Shown here: positions 17,483 through 25,124 of the stretch, piece by piece | Layout: every line of letters begins with the position of its first letter | Numbering within the stretch: the first letter of the stretch is position 1 | Source: Cyanobacteria bacterium SBLK | Lineage (GTDB): Bacteria; Cyanobacteriota; Cyanobacteriia; Cyanobacteriales; Spirulinaceae | Length of the DNA: 54,525 nt | Assembly: GCA_017746715.1 (NCBI GenBank) | Contig: JAGHZQ010000067.1 | Coordinates: 1-54,525 of the forward strand | Direction of reading: 5' to 3' | Position numbers and translations under genes: made by a program | Notes under the pieces: generated by a model | What the model was told of the DNA's origin: nothing | Database searches by the model: none | The model's input: the letters and a program-made list of their open reading frames with translations, nothing else

Positions 17483-17606
17483 GGCGGGTATTGAGGACGG
17501 CAAGGAGAACAGGACTAATTAAATGATAGACGGCTTTGCTTGTTTCAATGTTTCTCTTTCTCGACTTACGCATCTGCCCCCTAAATTCCCCAATCTCCCT
17601 CTTATC

Positions 17607-17621
17607 CCCCTTGCCAAGGGG
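17607..17621 (-). repeat. Short strong hairpin in the CHAT leader
   Basis: CCCCTTGGCAAGGGG on the minus strand, followed by G-rich repeat DNA rather than T residues, so it is not a standard terminator. It resembles the widespread cyanobacterial CCCCCTT-AAGGGGG intergenic motif and lies between the structured RNA and the CHAT start. Confidence 0.5.
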
Positions 17622-17689
17622 ACTCTTATAAAGACTTGCGTGAAAGTCAGGCGCGCATTCGCGTTTTCTCAGATACTAGGGGGACTCCG

Positions 17690-17745
17690 CCGATGAGTTA
17701 CTACACTTTCTTTCAAGGATGGCTACTTCTAAGCCTACCTATCGG
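17690..17745 (-). ncRNA. GTPase-associated-centre (uL11/thiostrepton) domain copy
   Basis: A gapless 56-nt match to E. coli 23S 1052-1107; from memory 43 of 56 positions agree. A1067, A1088, U1060 and A1095 equivalents are kept. Differences are compensated: 1054-1105 A-U to G-C, 1055-1104 G-C to A-U, and 1092-1099 C-G to U-A together with 1072 C to U. That last set is the known coordinated base triple. Position 1061 is A, the variant known to stabilise this fold. Confidence 0.85.
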
Positions 17746-17785
17746 GTTCTTCGCACTCCCCGTTCCCCACGCACGCTATCTGATA

Positions 17786-17821
17786 GCGCCATCTTTCCTC
17801 TCGTACTTAGTATGTAGGCGC
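17786..17821 (-). ncRNA. Sarcin-ricin-loop hairpin copy
   Basis: The universal core AGTACGAGAGGAA (17807-17795) includes the GAGA tetraloop bearing the ricin-target A and the sarcin-target G. It is closed by CU/AG, CAU/AUG and GCGC/GCGC steps that differ from the normal 23S flanks. The loop is thus conserved while the stem is new sequence. Confidence 0.75.
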
Positions 17822-17958
17822 GTTCTGGTTGGGTCGCGCAAGCACTTTATGGATAGAGAAATTGTTGGTTAAAAACGGAAGATAAGGACTTACATTGTTT
17901 TTCGTTAATTATTACGTCTCTTAGCCTGCAAAAATATTTGGCGCGATGGCTCTATTCA

Positions 17959-17987
17959 ATACTACGAGAATAATACAAATCTGTCAA
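17959..17987 (-). promoter_or_regulatory. Strong sigma-70-type promoter for the ribosome-like RNA
   Basis: TTGACA (17987-17982), 17-nt spacer, TAGTAT (17964-17959) on the minus strand. The expected start is near 17952, giving a ~100-nt 5' segment before the closing helix of the structured RNA and then the CHAT gene. Confidence 0.75.
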
Positions 17988-18175
17988 GAGGCGATCGCTC
18001 GCATTTCGTCGAGGACTTTTCAAGATTGTATTGGGGGATTTTGCTTGCGCCTTCTGTTGGGAAGGCTTCTATAAGGTTTACATTACAACTTTTTATACTC
18101 GCTCGCTGCAATTGAGCAAGAAGTGAGTCACGTTGAAAAACGCAAGATTGAGTCATTCGCTCAAAGGCTTATCAA

Positions 18176-18220
18176 TCAAGTTTTATTGAATCAAGTTTTA
18201 TTGAATCGAGTTCTATTGAA
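18176..18220. repeat. Three 15-bp tandem repeats abutting tRNA-Leu(CAA)
   Basis: TCAAGTTTTATTGAA twice, then TCGAGTTCTATTGAA, with no spacers. The array ends exactly at the base before the tRNA discriminator (18221), so on the tRNA strand it is the immediate 3' trailer. Confidence 0.9.
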
Positions 18221-18303
18221 TGGGCAAGGAGAGACTCGAACTCTCATGACCAGAGGCCGCTACATTTTGAGTGTAGTGCGTCTACCAATTCCGCCACTTG
18301 CCC
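18221..18303 (-). tRNA. tRNA-Leu (CAA)
   Basis: Acceptor stem GGGCAAG/CTTGCCC, discriminator A, long variable arm, anticodon loop CUCAAAA on stem CTACA/TGTAG giving CAA, and T-loop GTTCGAGTC. CCA is not encoded. The first 22 nt are also the end of the M48 peptidase gene on the same strand. Confidence 0.96.
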
Positions 18304-19160
18304 GGATTTTTGTCAGTTTTGCCATTATAACCCAATTTGCCCCCATCTAGCAAGTCCTGATAAGCAGGAGAACTGGCCCAACGTTCGATCTCTCTGGCTC
18401 TGAGGACGGGGACGGGATGGGTTAATTGACTGCCTTGGGCGGTTTTCAGCATTTCTCCCAACTCTGTTGCGCTCATTTCGTCGTAATCTTTGGCTTGAGC
18501 GATAAACGCATCTAGATTCAGCATGGGCGCGAGACTGGGGGATCCGCCTGCCAATTTCATCAACACCGACATAACCGTGCGGGGGTTTTGGGTCGCGAGG
18601 AGGGCAGCGCGATCGCAACTAAATTCGGCACAGCGCAACCACTCTAACATTTGCTCCTGCAAAGATTGAGCGATTAACGATCCCCAAATGGGCAAAATAT
18701 TCGAAGCCAGCACAATTAAATTGGCGAGGGTTAAATAAACTCCGTGTTCGCATTTGAGGTGTCCCAATTCGTGAGCCATAACTGCTTGAATTTCCTCCGG
18801 GGTTAGCATTTCCACGAGGGAAGTATGCAGCACCATAAAAGGTTTTTTCCCGCGCATGGCAAAGGTGTAGGCATTGGGGACGGGATTTTGCTGAAGATAA
18901 AGTTGGGGGGGTTCGAGATCGAGAATTTTGCAGGCATCTAACAACAAATCGTGTAGGTGAGGGAGTTGGCGATCGCTCACCCGCACACTCGCAGCAATGT
19001 TATTGAAATAAAACAATTCCTCAGCAACAGAACCCAATAGAGTCCGGATGGCAACATCCATACCCGGCAGTTGTTTTAGGGCATTGGTTGCCGCTAGATC
19101 GAGAGGATGGCGAAAAAGATCGGCTTTGAGTCCAATTAAAGGAATTTTAGAAGATACCAT
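18282..19160 (-). CDS. M48-family metallopeptidase
   Basis: A 292-aa zinc peptidase of the Ste24/HtpX superfamily. The catalytic motif is HELGH (130-134), with the third ligand probably Glu in AEFSCDRAALLA, the normal ExxxD layout. Two hydrophobic segments around 140-167 suggest membrane association. Short for HtpX and lacking the usual N-terminal membrane helices, as in many cyanobacterial M48 proteins. The last codons (GKWRNW and the TAG stop) lie inside tRNA-Leu(CAA), so processing of the tRNA would trim the end of any read-through mRNA. Purine-poor upstream; start ATG. Confidence 0.92.
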   Translation of the reverse strand: MVSSKIPLIGLKADLFRHPLDLAATNALKQLPGMDVAIRTLLGSVAEELFYFNNIAASVRVSDRQLPHLHDLLLDACKILDLEPPQLYLQQNPVPNAYTFAMRGKKPFMVLHTSLVEMLTPEEIQAVMAHELGHLKCEHGVYLTLANLIVLASNILPIWGSLIAQSLQEQMLEWLRCAEFSCDRAALLATQNPRTVMSVLMKLAGGSPSLAPMLNLDAFIAQAKDYDEMSATELGEMLKTAQGSQLTHPVPVLRAREIERWASSPAYQDLLDGGKLGYNGKTDKNPGKWRNW

Positions 19161-19254
19161 TTCAATGAATAACGATCGATGAACAACGATCGATGACTAT
19201 TTTTGAATTGTTTTGACCGATCGCTCGCCGAGTAGGTTGGGTATTAGCCAGAAG

Positions 19255-19674
19255 TTACTCGAATAGCCATTTTTGAATGCGGATCAGGTTATCCCAATCG
19301 GGCTTTCGCTCCAAGCCATCTTGGATATTTTCTTGGATTTCTTGACGGACTTCCGCACTGAAAGCCATCACCCTTTGAACCGCTTCAATATGATCGCGCA
19401 CGCCTTTTGTCCCCGTATCTAATAACGCGAGGGCCAGATTAATGCGACCTTGGGGGGAATTTTTATCGAGTTTTACCCCTTTTTGGGCGGCTTTGAGGGC
19501 TTGTTGGGGTTTATCGACCAGAAGATACAGCCAAGCTAAACTCGACCAAGCCGTTGCATTTTTCTTGGCGCGATCGCAAATTTCCTTAAAAACGGGAATG
19601 AGAGATTCCGGGCTTTCTCCATTTTTGTAGCGCTCTAAGCCATTTTCATAGAGAGAAGCAACTGATTCAACCAT
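19255..19674 (-). CDS. TPR-repeat protein
   Basis: A 139-aa protein from the ATG at 19674. The open frame continues upstream through a purine-rich repeat that would encode an unlikely Pro/Leu-rich leader, so the inner start is preferred. It contains about two tetratricopeptide repeats (SLYENGLERYKNGES; AWSSLAWLYLLVDKPQQALK; AALKLD-like NSPQGRINLALALL) and a C-terminal helical domain ending IRIQKWLFE. Likely a small cytoplasmic adaptor conserved in cyanobacteria; partner unknown. Confidence 0.8.
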   Translation of the reverse strand: MVESVASLYENGLERYKNGESPESLIPVFKEICDRAKKNATAWSSLAWLYLLVDKPQQALKAAQKGVKLDKNSPQGRINLALALLDTGTKGVRDHIEAVQRVMAFSAEVRQEIQENIQDGLERKPDWDNLIRIQKWLFE

Positions 19675-19784
19675 GATTGAGAGAGGGGAAAGGGTGGGGA
19701 GAGGGGGAAGATTGGGGAGATTGGAGAGAGGGGGAAGAATAGGAAATTCATCCTTCACCCTTCATCCTTTGTTTTCAGATCTTT

Positions 19785-20141
19785 TCAGACTCCGAAGGAT
19801 TTACCGCAGCCGCAGGTTTGATTGGCATTGGGATTGGTAAAGTCAAAACCGCCACCGATTAAAGCCGTACTGTAATCGAGAACCAAACCGTAGAGATAAA
19901 GCAGGCTTTTGGGGTCGCAAATAATTTGAAAGCCATCATAATCGTAAACTTCATCATCATCTCGGATGTTTGCCGGATCTTCAAAATCCATCATGTAGGA
20001 CATTCCAGAACAACCGCCATTGCGAACCCCAACTCGCAAACAGAGGTCTTGTCCCTGTTGGTTTCTCAGTGTTAATAAATGTTCTAGGGCAACAGGAGTG
20101 AGTTGAATTCCCTTTTGTGGGGCTTGGGTGGCTTGAGTCAT
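19785..20141 (-). CDS. A-type Fe-S cluster carrier (IscA/SufA family)
   Basis: A 118-aa protein from the ATG at 20141, preceded by TAGGAG at good spacing. The HesB/IscA fold has its three conserved cysteines: one in RNGGCSGMSY and two in TCGCGKSF at the C-terminus. The family binds and transfers Fe-S clusters or iron in biogenesis of Fe-S proteins. The glycine-rich IGGGFDFTNPNA loop before the Cys pair is typical. Monocistronic here, away from suf genes. Confidence 0.93.
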   Translation of the reverse strand: MTQATQAPQKGIQLTPVALEHLLTLRNQQGQDLCLRVGVRNGGCSGMSYMMDFEDPANIRDDDEVYDYDGFQIICDPKSLLYLYGLVLDYSTALIGGGFDFTNPNANQTCGCGKSFGV

Positions 20142-20371
20142 GGCGATAAGAACTCCTAAAAATTGATGATGGGAATCTCGATGTCTTTGCACATAAGAGC
20201 ATTTTACAATATCTATTGTAGGGGTTTCTCTCTCGCAATGATGATTGGTAGTTTGGCGATCGCGATCGCCGATCGCCGATAACGGATAACTGATGACCGA
20301 TCGGACTGTTCCGCGCTACAGTAGATTAATTGCATCGTTAATTGCATCGGTTATAAGGTGACGGGCTAAGT

Positions 20372-22003
20372 ATGAGCAATCTCCCCCTAAATACTCTGCG
20401 TCGATTGAAAAAAATTCCCCAAAGTCCTAGTGTGTGGGAGGGAGATCGACGCTCGCTGACAGCATTGGCTTCAGAGTCGAGTTCGGAGGAGGAAGGTGGA
20501 GATTGCATTCTTTGGGTAGATGGTTCTGAAGGGATGGTGAGAGCCATGGAAATCATTTCCCCGGAAATTGGCGTAGAAGCGATCGCTCGCACTCTCTTGC
20601 GGGCCATTGAAAGTCCTCAAAGCCCGGGACGACCTTCGAGACCGAAAAAAATTGTCGTGCGCGATCGCGAAATCCAATTTTTCTTGCGCGGTGCCCTGCA
20701 AAATCTCGAAATCGCGATCGATTACGTGCCGGAATTGCCCATCATTGACGAATTATTTCGCAGTTTCGCCGAGTTTCAAAGTGCGCGTCCGCCTCGCTTG
20801 CCCCCACAATATGCCAAGCGATTGCGAGAAGCATCCGACGAACTGTGGAAGATTGCCCCTTGGGAATATTTTGAAGATTGCGATATTCTCGCCATCGAGG
20901 TGAATCATGGAGATATCGAAACCCTATACATCACCCTTTTGGGAATGTTGGGACAAGAATACGGCGTATTGTTCTATCGTTCTTTAGATTCTCTCAAGCG
21001 CTTCCGTGCCTCTGCCATTGAAAAGCATTCCATGGAAGCCTTAGAAAGCGCTTTTTTATCTCAAGATTGCTTGTTTCTCAATTACGAGGCCGACGAAGAT
21101 GTTGATTTCGATCCCGAGGATGAAGATGACAATTTGGCAGATTTGCCCCTCGAGGATATCGTTCCCATCTTTGGCAGCTTGCACCCTTATGAAGGATTGC
21201 GACCGTTTTTAGATGAAGAAGAAGCGATTGTGGTTTATGCGTCTTTGAAAGCATTGGTGGCGTTTTTTGAGGAATGCAGCGATCGCATAGAAGTCGAAGA
21301 TCGCGTTCCGGTATTAAAGAAATCCTACGCGATCGCTCTGCCCGCAACCGATTCTCCGGTCAAAACTTTAGAGATTGGCATCACGACACTACCGGATTTA
21401 ACAAACGAACTCTTGAGCATGGGCATCGGCGAAGAAGACGGCGAAGATTTCCCGGAAATTCGCGACGATTTGTTTCCAGACAAATCCTTTGTCAGTATTG
21501 GCATGCTTCCTTGGTCAACAGTGGAACTCGTTCGTACCAATCCCCGAGCTTATAATCAATCTCTAGAGTTCCCTGAAGAAGGAGAAGGTTTACCCATCAT
21601 TCTCATTCAAACCTCGCGCCCCAAAGCCAAAGACACGATCGTCCGCATTCAAAATGAAGGAGGAATCGAAGCCATCTCCTTTACTCCAGGGGAAGATCCC
21701 CTGACGGATACCGAATACGATTTAGGGGTGGTCAAAACAGGCGGAGGGGTTATCTACGTTTTTTCTGAATATTCTGGAGACGATCCCACTCATATCCGGG
21801 CAAAAAAGAATTGGACGCAACGCCTCAAAAAAACTAAAGGTCATTGCGGTTTGGTTTTGGCCATGGGAGTCACCGGAGCATCCAGGGGCAAACCCAAACT
21901 CAAAGATATGTTAGCTTTATTCGAAACTCGCGCCGTCGATTCGGAAGAGTTGGGAATCGGGACTTTACAAATGATTCCCCAAATTATGGGGATGGATTGG
22001 TAA
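20372..22003 (+). CDS. Conserved cyanobacterial protein, DUF6930-like
   Basis: A 543-aa acidic, soluble-looking protein with no signal peptide or transmembrane helix. It begins LRRLKKIPQSPSVWEGDRR. Regions with KKIVVRDREIQFFLRGAL, PELPIIDELF and KLGVVKTGGGVIY-like strands suggest a mixed alpha/beta fold with two related halves. A very acidic linker (DEDVDFDPEDEDDNLADL, about 241-258) separates them. I associate it with the cyanobacterial DUF6930 family from memory; biochemical role unknown. Confidence 0.6.
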   Translation: MSNLPLNTLRRLKKIPQSPSVWEGDRRSLTALASESSSEEEGGDCILWVDGSEGMVRAMEIISPEIGVEAIARTLLRAIESPQSPGRPSRPKKIVVRDREIQFFLRGALQNLEIAIDYVPELPIIDELFRSFAEFQSARPPRLPPQYAKRLREASDELWKIAPWEYFEDCDILAIEVNHGDIETLYITLLGMLGQEYGVLFYRSLDSLKRFRASAIEKHSMEALESAFLSQDCLFLNYEADEDVDFDPEDEDDNLADLPLEDIVPIFGSLHPYEGLRPFLDEEEAIVVYASLKALVAFFEECSDRIEVEDRVPVLKKSYAIALPATDSPVKTLEIGITTLPDLTNELLSMGIGEEDGEDFPEIRDDLFPDKSFVSIGMLPWSTVELVRTNPRAYNQSLEFPEEGEGLPIILIQTSRPKAKDTIVRIQNEGGIEAISFTPGEDPLTDTEYDLGVVKTGGGVIYVFSEYSGDDPTHIRAKKNWTQRLKKTKGHCGLVLAMGVTGASRGKPKLKDMLALFETRAVDSEELGIGTLQMIPQIMGMDW

Positions 22004-22005
22004 GA

Positions 22006-22033
22006 AAGAATGAAGAATGAAGAATGAAGAATG
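22006..22033. repeat. Heptamer tandem repeat (AAGAATG x4)
   Basis: Four exact copies of AAGAATG directly after the stop codon at 22001-22003, a typical cyanobacterial short tandemly repeated repetitive sequence. Confidence 0.9.
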
Positions 22034-22087
22034 AATTTTTTCTTTCTCCCTACTCTCTCTCCACCCTTTCTCATCTCTCTCCTCTCC

Positions 22088-22879
22088 CTACTCAAATGTG
22101 GGAATCGATCGCTCTAAAGCCGTACTGGGATTCGTGGGACGAGAGTTGACGTTAATCGGTCGCCGAGGGGGGGGAGGGGTAACAGTGGTTCGAGGGCTTG
22201 GAGTCGAGTTACTCGGCCTGGAATTAGACTCGGGGGTGAAAATTAACTCGCGATCGGCGGGAGGTAAGGGAGTATTGGCGGGGGGAGTACTGGGGCGAGG
22301 ATCGCGGGCGGGGGGAATATTGGCGGTACTGCTATCGGAAGTGAGATAGACGTGACCGAGCAAGCGCCCGTTATAGGTTCGTTTGGTGAAACGCCAACCG
22401 GGATCCAGGTGAATTTTCAGATAGCGTTCGCCATTATCCATCCCTCGCGTCCGACCGATTTCTACATAAGTGCGCTCTCGGATGGAATTGGCCATTAACA
22501 CCAATTCATCCCCCCGACGGACGACACTGAGGATGAAACGCGCCCCCATATCGTTATCGTTGACCCGCATGGAGTAGCCGTTACTATCGGTACTGCGACC
22601 GCATATGCCCGTAAAATCAAAGGTTTCCCAAGTCGGCTCGATAAAAGTTGGATTGTCGCCATACTCCCGCCAACAAGAGCGACCATTGGCTTGCTGTTCC
22701 ATGATAATCAGGTTGTAATAGCGCCGACCGACCCCAAAGGGAGTCGCGATCGCCACAAAGCGGCGCTGATCCACCTCGACTTTGTTAAAGGTATAAGCCG
22801 CGCGTGCGGGAGTTAACATTCCGCAAGACAACAGAATGGCTGTTGTTAAGGTTGCCGTTAATTTGTGCAGGAATTTCAT
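22088..22879 (-). CDS. Exported DUF3747-family protein
   Basis: A 263-aa protein from the ATG at 22879, which places a good signal peptide at the N-terminus (MKFLHK, hydrophobic core, ARA-A cleavage near 27). The domain (about 28-180) begins FNKVEVDQRRFVAIATPFG and has CWREYG, FDFTGICGRSTDSNGYSMR and DMGARF, the signature of cyanobacterial DUF3747. A Pro/Ser/Thr-rich disordered tail (about 183-263) follows. Likely periplasmic or cell-surface; function unknown. Confidence 0.85.
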   Translation of the reverse strand: MKFLHKLTATLTTAILLSCGMLTPARAAYTFNKVEVDQRRFVAIATPFGVGRRYYNLIIMEQQANGRSCWREYGDNPTFIEPTWETFDFTGICGRSTDSNGYSMRVNDNDMGARFILSVVRRGDELVLMANSIRERTYVEIGRTRGMDNGERYLKIHLDPGWRFTKRTYNGRLLGHVYLTSDSSTANIPPARDPRPSTPPANTPLPPADRELIFTPESNSRPSNSTPSPRTTVTPPPPRRPINVNSRPTNPSTALERSIPTFE

Positions 22880-22997
22880 CAATAAATAATTGGTAAACAG
22901 TATGCTATAAATTACTCGGTTCGCAGAAAAATCAAACTTTTGTGCCGGTCGGGACGCTCTCAAATCGAAGCCAAGGGTTGAGTGTTTTCCCTGACGT

Positions 22998-23741
22998 TCA
23001 TCTTAATGATTTGTTCTCCAAATTTGAAGCCCCCGAGGGGGAATCTCCTTCATTGTTTTTCTGCCAAATTTCCCAAAGATCGGGACGACAGGTGCGGGTT
23101 TTTTCGATTTGCCGTTCTTTTCGCCATTGGGCGATCGCGGCGTGATTTCCCGATCGCAGGACTGGGGGAACTTCCCAATCTCGAAAAATGGCAGGGCGGG
23201 TATATTGAGGGTAGTCGAGCAATCCTTCTTCAAAACTTTCCGCTTTGAGGGATTCTTCTTTCCCTACAGTACCCGGACGCAGGCGCACGACTCCATTGAG
23301 CAAGGCAAGGGCGGGAATTTCCCCGCAAGTTAGAACAAAATCCCCGAGGGAAATTTCGCGATCGATCAGGTGTTGGCGAATGCGATCGTCTACTCCTTCA
23401 TAGTGACCGCAAATGAGAACGAGCTGTTCGTAATTTTGCGACAATTCTAGCAAGATTTCTTGGTTCAGGGGTTGCCCTTGGGGTGACATGAGAATAATTT
23501 CCCGGCGGGGAAATACGGGTAAGGATTCTACAGCGGCGAAAATGGGTTCGGGTTTGAGGAGCATTCCCACGCCTCCCCCATAGGGTTCGTCATCGACGCG
23601 CTTGTGTTTGTCAGTGGTAAAATCTCTGGGATCGACTAAATTAACCGTAGCAATTTGTTTTTCTAAAGCTCTTCCCAATAAACTTGCTTTTAAAGGAGAG
23701 GTAAAAAAATCGGGAAAAAGCGTAACAACATCAAAACGCAT
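22998..23741 (-). CDS. trmD: tRNA (guanine-N1)-methyltransferase
   Basis: Methylates G37 of tRNAs reading CNN and GNN-type codons, preventing +1 frameshifts. A 247-aa protein from the ATG at 23741 (MRFDVVTLFPDFF, the canonical N-terminus); the frame is open further upstream but without family similarity. SPOUT trefoil-knot motifs are present: GGGVGMLLKPEP, ICGHYEGVDDRI, GDFVLTCGEIPAL and the C-terminal GNHAAIAQWR. The last ~20 residues (EGDSPSGASNLENKSLR) are a non-conserved tail. Monocistronic by spacing. Confidence 0.97.
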   Translation of the reverse strand: MRFDVVTLFPDFFTSPLKASLLGRALEKQIATVNLVDPRDFTTDKHKRVDDEPYGGGVGMLLKPEPIFAAVESLPVFPRREIILMSPQGQPLNQEILLELSQNYEQLVLICGHYEGVDDRIRQHLIDREISLGDFVLTCGEIPALALLNGVVRLRPGTVGKEESLKAESFEEGLLDYPQYTRPAIFRDWEVPPVLRSGNHAAIAQWRKERQIEKTRTCRPDLWEIWQKNNEGDSPSGASNLENKSLR

Positions 23742-23992
23742 CTTTTTAATCAGTAACGCCAAATCAATGAGAAAGGATAATCCTGAAGGATAGAGAATTC
23801 CATCAGGGTAGAGCAAATTTGTTAAATAACTCCGTCAATCAAGATAACGAACTGGATAGATTCTTTTTTCGGTTGGCATAAGCTCGGTATTATGAGACGA
23901 TTGAGTTGGATTATCTTTGTCTTTTTTCTCAAGTCTCGATTCTTGCGTTCACTTAAACTGTTTTTTGTTTTTTGCACTAGAGGGAATAGATC

Positions 23993-25099
23993 GTGTACAA
24001 CGTAGCAATATTGGGAACCGGAAAAATAGGCTCGGCGATCGCCAAACTTCTCTACCATAGCGGCGATTACAACATTTCGATCGGCGATATCGATCCTCGT
24101 TCCTTGGAATGTTTGACCGAATTAATCCCAGTCGATACTTTCGTTATTGATGTCACCGACGAAGCGGCGATTGCAGAAAAATTACAGGGTTGCGATGCGA
24201 TCGTTTCGGCCTGTCCCTATTGGCTCAATGCCGGGATCGCCCGAGCGGCTGCAAAAGCAGGGGCGAGCTATTTTGACCTCACCGAAGATGTGGAAACGAC
24301 TCGGAGCGTTCGTGCAATTACCGAAACCGCGTCCGAGAATTTAATTTTTGCCCCCCAATGCGGTCTGGCTCCCGGATTTATCAGTATTTTAGCTCATCAT
24401 CTCTATAGCGGTTTTGAGAAATTGGATGAGGTTAAAATGCGGGTCGGTGCATTACCCCAATATCCTTCTAATCGAATCGCTTACAATCTGACTTGGTCTA
24501 CAGAAGGATTGATTAACGAATACTGCAACCCGTGCGAGGTGATTCGGAACGGCCTTCTCTGCGAAGCACTGCCCTTGGAAGAAATCGAACATTTTGCTTT
24601 AGATGGCGTGCAATACGAAGCCTTTAATACTTCTGGCGGTTTGGGAACTCTCTGCGAAACCCTAGCCAGTTCGACCGGCAACCTCAATTATAAAAGCGTG
24701 CGCTATCCCGGTCATCGCGATCTCATGGCATTTTTAACCCGAGAATTGCGTTTGAGCGATCGCCGCGAACTGTTAAAAGAAATCTTGGAAAATGCAATTC
24801 CCATTACCAAACAAGATGTTGTGGTTATTTTCTGCGCCGTCACGGGTTGGAAAAATGGCTCTTTACAACAGATTAGCGATGCTCGCAAGATTTACCCTAT
24901 TAGTTTCAAAGGGGAGTTTTGGAGTGCGATCCAATTAACCACTGCTGCGTCTCTCTGTGCTGTCTTGGATATGTATCTCAATGGCACAATTTCTCATCGC
25001 GGTTTTCTCAAACAAGAGCAAATTCATCTAGAGGAATTTCTGGCCAATCGTTTTGGCCGTTACTATCTCGAGGCAGCTAAACCGGGCAATTTAATCTAG
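23993..25099 (+). CDS. Saccharopine dehydrogenase-family oxidoreductase
   Basis: A 368-aa protein with a GTG start at 23993 behind AGAGGG. The Rossmann NAD(P)-binding motif ILGTGKIGSAIA lies at residues 6-17. ACPYWLNAGIARAAAKAGASYFDL and CGLAPGFISILA are hallmarks of the saccharopine dehydrogenase/lysine 6-dehydrogenase family. Substrate unknown: an amino-acid or imine reduction/oxidation is likely. It is followed by a methyltransferase and an alpha/beta hydrolase on the same strand with gaps of 25 and 77 nt, which suggests a small tailoring pathway. Confidence 0.85.
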   Translation: MYNVAILGTGKIGSAIAKLLYHSGDYNISIGDIDPRSLECLTELIPVDTFVIDVTDEAAIAEKLQGCDAIVSACPYWLNAGIARAAAKAGASYFDLTEDVETTRSVRAITETASENLIFAPQCGLAPGFISILAHHLYSGFEKLDEVKMRVGALPQYPSNRIAYNLTWSTEGLINEYCNPCEVIRNGLLCEALPLEEIEHFALDGVQYEAFNTSGGLGTLCETLASSTGNLNYKSVRYPGHRDLMAFLTRELRLSDRRELLKEILENAIPITKQDVVVIFCAVTGWKNGSLQQISDARKIYPISFKGEFWSAIQLTTAASLCAVLDMYLNGTISHRGFLKQEQIHLEEFLANRFGRYYLEAAKPGNLI

Positions 25100-25124
25100 G
25101 TTAGTTTTTTTGCAGAAAAAGGAA

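Larger units (their letters stand above)
17628..17850 (-). ncRNA. Structured RNA mimicking the 23S GTPase centre and sarcin-ricin loop
   Basis: A nested fold on the minus strand. The outer helix is AUAAAG-UG-CUUGCG (17850-17837) with CGCAAG-U-CUUUAU (17640-17628). Inside it, first a sarcin-ricin hairpin (17821-17786), then a second domain with helices TCAGATA/TATCTGA (17783-17777 with 17675-17669), GGGGA/TCCCC (17761-17757 with 17684-17680) and CCGAT/ATCGG (17745-17741 with 17694-17690). The last encloses a copy of the uL11-binding GTPase-associated centre. In 23S rRNA the GTPase centre (domain II) precedes the sarcin-ricin loop (domain VI); here the order is reversed. It may be a free RNA or the 5' leader of the CHAT gene, which starts 145 nt downstream. 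Mimicry, decoy or sensor functions are inference. Confidence 0.75.

Noticed and set aside
17607..17621. Terminator separating the structured RNA from the CHAT gene
   Set aside because: The hairpin is strong but is followed by G/A-rich sequence, not a U-run, so it cannot be called an intrinsic terminator.
17628..17850. Simple 23S pseudogene fragment
   Set aside because: Not favoured because the two 23S segments are in inverted order, stems and a tertiary triple are compensated, and a new closing helix and promoter are present. It remains the main alternative until homologues are examined.
17636..17872. Rightward 78-aa reading frame (begins MRESQARIRVFSDTRG) opposite the structured RNA
   Set aside because: Its text (SYYTFFQGWLLLS) is just the antisense of the conserved 23S-like sequence. 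Similar hypothetical proteins are typical misannotations over rRNA. There is no ribosome-binding site, and the RNA fold explains the conservation.
18123..18350. Rightward 75-aa reading frame across the tRNA-Leu(CAA) region
   Set aside because: Consists of the antisense of the tandem repeats, the tRNA and the end of the M48 gene.
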